Shown here one piece after another: positions 13,757 to 13,838 of a stretch of 13,838 bases of DNA. The notes beneath the pieces are model-generated. The model was not told the DNA's origin and did not search any database. It was given only the letters and a program-made list of their open reading frames with translations. This DNA is from an uncultured Bacteroidales bacterium (lineage in GTDB: Bacteria; Bacteroidota; Bacteroidia; Bacteroidales; WCHB1-69): contig CAMJPH010000065.1 of NCBI GenBank assembly GCA_946407715.1, positions 1 through 13,838 on the forward strand. The letters run 5' to 3'. Made by a program: the position numbers and the translations under genes. The stretch's first letter is position 1. Each line of letters opens with the position of its first letter.

Positions 13757-13798
13757 CGTTTTATCGTCTCATCGTCTCATCGCTTTATCGTCTCATCG
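13751..13798. repeat. Six 8-base tandem units running into the waaA start codon
   Basis: On the coding (minus) strand the units read CGATGAGA, CGATAAAG, CGATGAGA, CGATGAGA, CGATAAAA and CGATGAAA, in perfect 8-base register. The last one contains the waaA ATG (13754-13756). Consensus CGATRARA. No TAnnTTTG box is visible in the 40 remaining bases upstream. Confidence 0.9.
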
Positions 13799-13838
13799 AT
13801 AATAAAACGTGGTCGTTGTCTTCCGTTCATAGAGCGGA
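13793..13838 (-). other. Possible C-terminus of an upstream minus-strand gene (partial)
   Basis: The right-edge DNA is open in two minus-strand frames. One reads PLYERKTTTTFYYR and stops at TGA 13793-13795, inside the first octamer unit. The other reads RSMNGRQRPRFIIDETIKR and stops deeper in the array. Either could be the end of a gene entering from the right. The fragment is too short to identify or to choose a frame. Confidence 0.25.

Noticed and set aside
7972..13798. CRISPR array suggested by repeated GTAGAGACG and tandem units
   Set aside because: Repeats are not regularly spaced by unique spacers, the tandem units are 7-8 bases long, and no cas gene is present.

Overview
The window looks like a chromosomal stretch of a Bacteroidetes bacterium, most likely of the order Bacteroidales. 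Three things point there: promoters of the TAnnTTTG type sit in front of at least six genes and Shine-Dalgarno sequences are weak; the lipoproteins and secreted proteins have Bacteroidetes-style leaders; and the housekeeping proteins (RimO, WaaA, LemA, a TPM-domain protein, a class I-type dihydroorotase, an MltD-like transglycosylase with LysM domains) have the expected forms. No tRNA, rRNA, CRISPR array, transposase gene or phage gene was seen.

Layout. (1) 1-3060, minus strand: rimO, a SAM-dependent methyltransferase and the N-terminal part of an ABC exporter form a tight operon (9-base gap, then a 4-base ATGA overlap); the exporter runs off the left edge. (2) 3060-4141, minus strand, AT-rich: three paralogous small lipoproteins with a shared five-cysteine pattern. 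Each has its own TAnnTTTG promoter, and two have near-identical terminators. A 169-base MITE-like inverted-repeat element lies between the first two. (3) 4188-6178, plus strand: a lipoprotein of unknown function and a secreted MORN-variant repeat protein, probably one transcript. (4) 6203-9539, plus strand: a lytic transglycosylase with two LysM domains and a MOP-superfamily flippase-like protein. (5) 9576-13756, minus strand: waaA (Kdo transferase), lemA, a TPM-domain Gly-rich membrane protein and dihydroorotase, in that order of transcription. A scrap of a further minus-strand reading frame may enter from the right edge.

The strongest theme is the cell envelope: lipid A-Kdo assembly (waaA), murein cleavage (transglycosylase), a lipid-linked sugar flippase-like protein, an ABC exporter, lipoproteins and the LemA/TPM pair. 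rimO and dihydroorotase are unrelated housekeeping genes.

The most unusual DNA is between genes. Three palindromes share GTAGAGACG/CGTCTCTAC arms, but their inner bases differ while staying self-complementary (7972-8000 degenerate, 10962-10989 perfect, 12500-12529 perfect); one supplies the stop codon of waaA. Short tandem arrays sit directly on gene borders: six 8-base units run into the waaA start codon, and two sets of four 7-base units make up most of the gap between the TPM gene and dihydroorotase. The second notable locus is the small-lipoprotein trio, where promoter, leader, signal peptide and terminator are conserved but the mature peptides are not. No complete new multi-gene system could be demonstrated.
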